DNA of 15,042 nt, taken from contig QOAM01000036.1 in NCBI GenBank assembly GCA_003978075.1, positions 1 through 15,042 on the forward strand. Direction: 5' to 3'. Each line of letters begins with the position of its first letter. The first letter of the stretch is position 1. This DNA comes from Thermodesulfatator sp. (lineage in GTDB: Bacteria > Desulfobacterota > Thermodesulfobacteria > Thermodesulfobacteriales > Thermodesulfobacteriaceae). Both the position numbers and the translations under genes were made by a program. The notes beneath the pieces are model-generated. The model had not been told where the DNA came from. It searched no databases and worked only from the letters and a program-made list of their open reading frames with translations. This document shows, piece after piece, positions 13,501-15,042 of the stretch.

Positions 13501-14172
13501 TTAATAAACCGGAAGAACCACACTTACCGCTCCTCGGAGATCCCTTTCCCTATATCCCTCCCTTAGGTGCCCGGTAATATCTCGGCTGCCCTGAGGGCCT
13601 CCGTGGCACCTTAAACAGCTCTTGTGGACCCAGAGGGGATAAAGGTAACGGTATTGCGAATCCTCCAGGCTCCCCTTTGCTGAAATCCTGCGGTCTTTGA
13701 CAACCTCGACTTCGAACTTTTCCAAAAAGCGCTTTTCCCACGGATCCGGACGATTATAGGGATCGCGAAATCTTAGCGAGGGTTGCTTTACCCGTATCCC
13801 GCAACGAAAGGCCAGGATGACCTCAATTTGCCTTCCCAAAAGCCTGGGGAGATCCTTTTCGTCTCCTCTTTGATGGAGAAAAAGAGCGATTTCTACGGCT
13901 TTCAAGGCTTCTTGAAGGACTTTCTGGCTCTCCGGTGGTAGCTCCTCTAGGCTCTTCCCCGAAAGTCTGACCAATTCCTCTTGGATTTTTTCCTTCAAGT
14001 CTCCCTGCGGATACTTCGCTATGGCCTCCCATCCACTTGCAAAAAACAAGGCGAGATACCGAGCGGTCTCCGGGGCCCGCTCCCTAGACACTCCACAATG
14101 CGCTCCAAAGAGAGGTCTTATCCAACAACAAAACAAGAAAATATTCGACACAATTAAGGCCTTTTTCAACAT
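13501..14172 (-). CDS. Secreted DUF3365 (Tll0287-like) heme c protein
   Basis: The 223-residue protein begins with a signal-like helix (MLKKALIVSNIFLFCCWI, with a likely cleavage near LFGA, 21-24), so it should be periplasmic. The rest fits DUF3365/Tll0287-like proteins, with PSLRFRDPYNRPDPWE, SQYRYLYPLWV and a single heme c motif CLRCH (186-190). In this family the domain is found alone or as the sensory part of chemoreceptors and histidine kinases and is thought to sense redox state or ligands through the heme. The gene starts ten bases after a chemoreceptor gene with a good AGGAGG site, so the two are likely co-transcribed. The cysteines at 15-16 leave a lipoprotein reading open, but no clean lipobox is seen. 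Confidence 0.88.
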   Translation of the reverse strand: MLKKALIVSNIFLFCCWIRPLFGAHCGVSRERAPETARYLALFFASGWEAIAKYPQGDLKEKIQEELVRLSGKSLEELPPESQKVLQEALKAVEIALFLHQRGDEKDLPRLLGRQIEVILAFRCGIRVKQPSLRFRDPYNRPDPWEKRFLEKFEVEVVKDRRISAKGSLEDSQYRYLYPLWVHKSCLRCHGGPQGSRDITGHLREGYRERDLRGAVSVVLPVY

Positions 14173-14182
14173 TTTTCGCCTC

Positions 14183-15042
14183 CTAATCCCCTTTTTCCAC
14201 TAAATCCTGCCATTTTTTGAAAATGCTTAGGAATTCCTCAAAGATGGGGCGCAGCTCTCCTTCCAGTTTGGCTAGAAGACTTTCTCGGCTCTCACCTCTT
14301 CTCATGGCTTCTACCAGACGGGCTCCGGCATGGTGTAAGTTTTCGTGAAGTCCTTTCAACTTTTCCAAAAGGGAGGCCTCCGTGGAAGAGGCCTGATAAG
14401 TGGAGAGAAAGACCCCTAGAGCGCACCTATGGGGATCGAGCTGGACCTCCGGCACCTCTCCGGAGACAATGCCGGAAAGGAGACGGTTGAGCCATTCGAA
14501 GTGCCGATTGAGGAGTACGCGCAAGCGGGCAGCCTTTTCAGCTAGGGCCTCGGCTCGGGCAGTAGCTTCCTCGGCGAGGATCACCTCTTGGGCGATATCC
14601 CCAAGATGGCCGGTGCATACCTCCACTGCACGGTAGGCCGTCTCCAGGCCCAGAGACATCTCTTGAAGCTCGCCTGCGGCCTTCAAAAGTTGTTTCATTC
14701 TCTCGCCCACCTTCAGCACCTTCTCCACCCCGGCCTCCAGATTACGAGTAACATCCTCCACCACCGAGGTCTGTTCCTCTGCAGCATTGGCAATGGAGGT
14801 GGAAAAATCACTGACCTCATTGATGGCTTGGCTCACTTCATCAATGGCCTTCACCGCGGCCTGAATGTCTTGCTGAATGCTGCGGATCATCTTAGTGATG
14901 TCCTCGGCGGCGTTGGCCGTCTGCTTGGCCAGCTCCTTGACCTCGTTGGCCACCACCGCAAAGCCCTTTCCAGCCTCCCCGGCCCGGGCCGCTTCGATAG
15001 TAGCGTTAAGGGCTAGAAGATTGGTCTGATCTGAAATATCTT
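14183..15042 (-). CDS. Methyl-accepting chemotaxis protein with C-terminal CZB zinc-binding domain (5' end outside window)
   Basis: The visible 286 residues start inside the cytoplasmic signalling hairpin: DISDQTNLLALNATIEAARA and GEAGKGFAVVANEV, the near-invariant tip that contacts CheA and CheW. The returning helix of the methylation bundle follows. The last 115 or so residues form a CZB domain with its 3-His/1-Cys zinc ligands: the His of RHFEW (14501-14503), the Cys of HRCALG (14423-14425) and the two His of LHENLHH. CZB receptors sense zinc or oxidants such as HOCl in studied bacteria. The input domain and any membrane segments are beyond the window. It leads into the DUF3365 heme protein ten bases downstream, hinting at a shared redox-sensing role. 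Confidence 0.94.
   Translation of the reverse strand, partial: DISDQTNLLALNATIEAARAGEAGKGFAVVANEVKELAKQTANAAEDITKMIRSIQQDIQAAVKAIDEVSQAINEVSDFSTSIANAAEEQTSVVEDVTRNLEAGVEKVLKVGERMKQLLKAAGELQEMSLGLETAYRAVEVCTGHLGDIAQEVILAEEATARAEALAEKAARLRVLLNRHFEWLNRLLSGIVSGEVPEVQLDPHRCALGVFLSTYQASSTEASLLEKLKGLHENLHHAGARLVEAMRRGESRESLLAKLEGELRPIFEEFLSIFKKWQDLVEKGD

Noticed and set aside
13330..13566. 78-residue forward frame opposite the unknown protein and the DUF3365 end
   Set aside because: Shorter than the reverse frame, no ribosome binding site noted, and it covers the candidate terminator.

Overview
The window looks like a piece of a GC-rich bacterial chromosome from a thermophilic Gram-negative. The gene mix suggests the Thermodesulfobacteriota (relatives of Thermosulfurimonas or Thermodesulfatator): an ADP-heptose-type nucleotidyltransferase, an ArnT/PMT-like glycosyltransferase, a PolX-PHP polymerase, a DUF2148 ferredoxin-like protein, a heme c DUF3365 protein and a CZB chemoreceptor. 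The lineage is an inference from protein style, not from a marker gene. Most of the DNA is housekeeping or accessory chromosome. There is no CRISPR array, insertion sequence, tRNA or rRNA.

Left end (1-801). The first 70 bases are the reverse-strand start of ilvD, with a good ribosome binding site. Facing it is a decayed HEPN-MNT toxin-antitoxin pair. Both genes are still recognisable, but they are broken by stops, frameshifts and deletions, one of which removes the nucleotidyltransferase active site.

Central-left (785-3509, + strand). A small transaldolase/fructose-6-phosphate-aldolase-family gene, a PAP2 phosphatase and an ArnT/PMT-like membrane glycosyltransferase overlap one another as a probable operon. 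The last two suggest envelope lipid or LPS remodelling. The glycosyltransferase runs tail-to-tail into an HD-domain hydrolase, which follows and overlaps an MFS exporter on the - strand (5329 to 3457).

Long + strand operon (5439-12949). Nine genes are packed with tiny gaps or overlaps: a DUF2148 Cys-rich protein, a half-size EamA transporter, DNA polymerase X with a PHP domain, a coiled-coil protein with exact internal DNA repeats and a nuclease-like C-terminus, acylphosphatase, an M20 peptidase, ComF, a nitrilase-RfaE2 fusion and a pentapeptide-repeat protein. Several concern DNA (PolX, ComF, possibly the coiled-coil protein) and one concerns LPS heptose (RfaE2). No single pathway unites them.

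Right end (15042 to 13018, - strand). The 3' part of a chemoreceptor ending in a CZB zinc-binding domain is followed by a secreted DUF3365 heme c sensor-like protein and an unrecognised small protein, probably one sensory transcription unit.

The most unusual observations are the nitrilase-RfaE2 fusion, the dying HEPN-MNT module, the exact repeats in the coiled-coil gene, and the chemoreceptor/heme-sensor operon.
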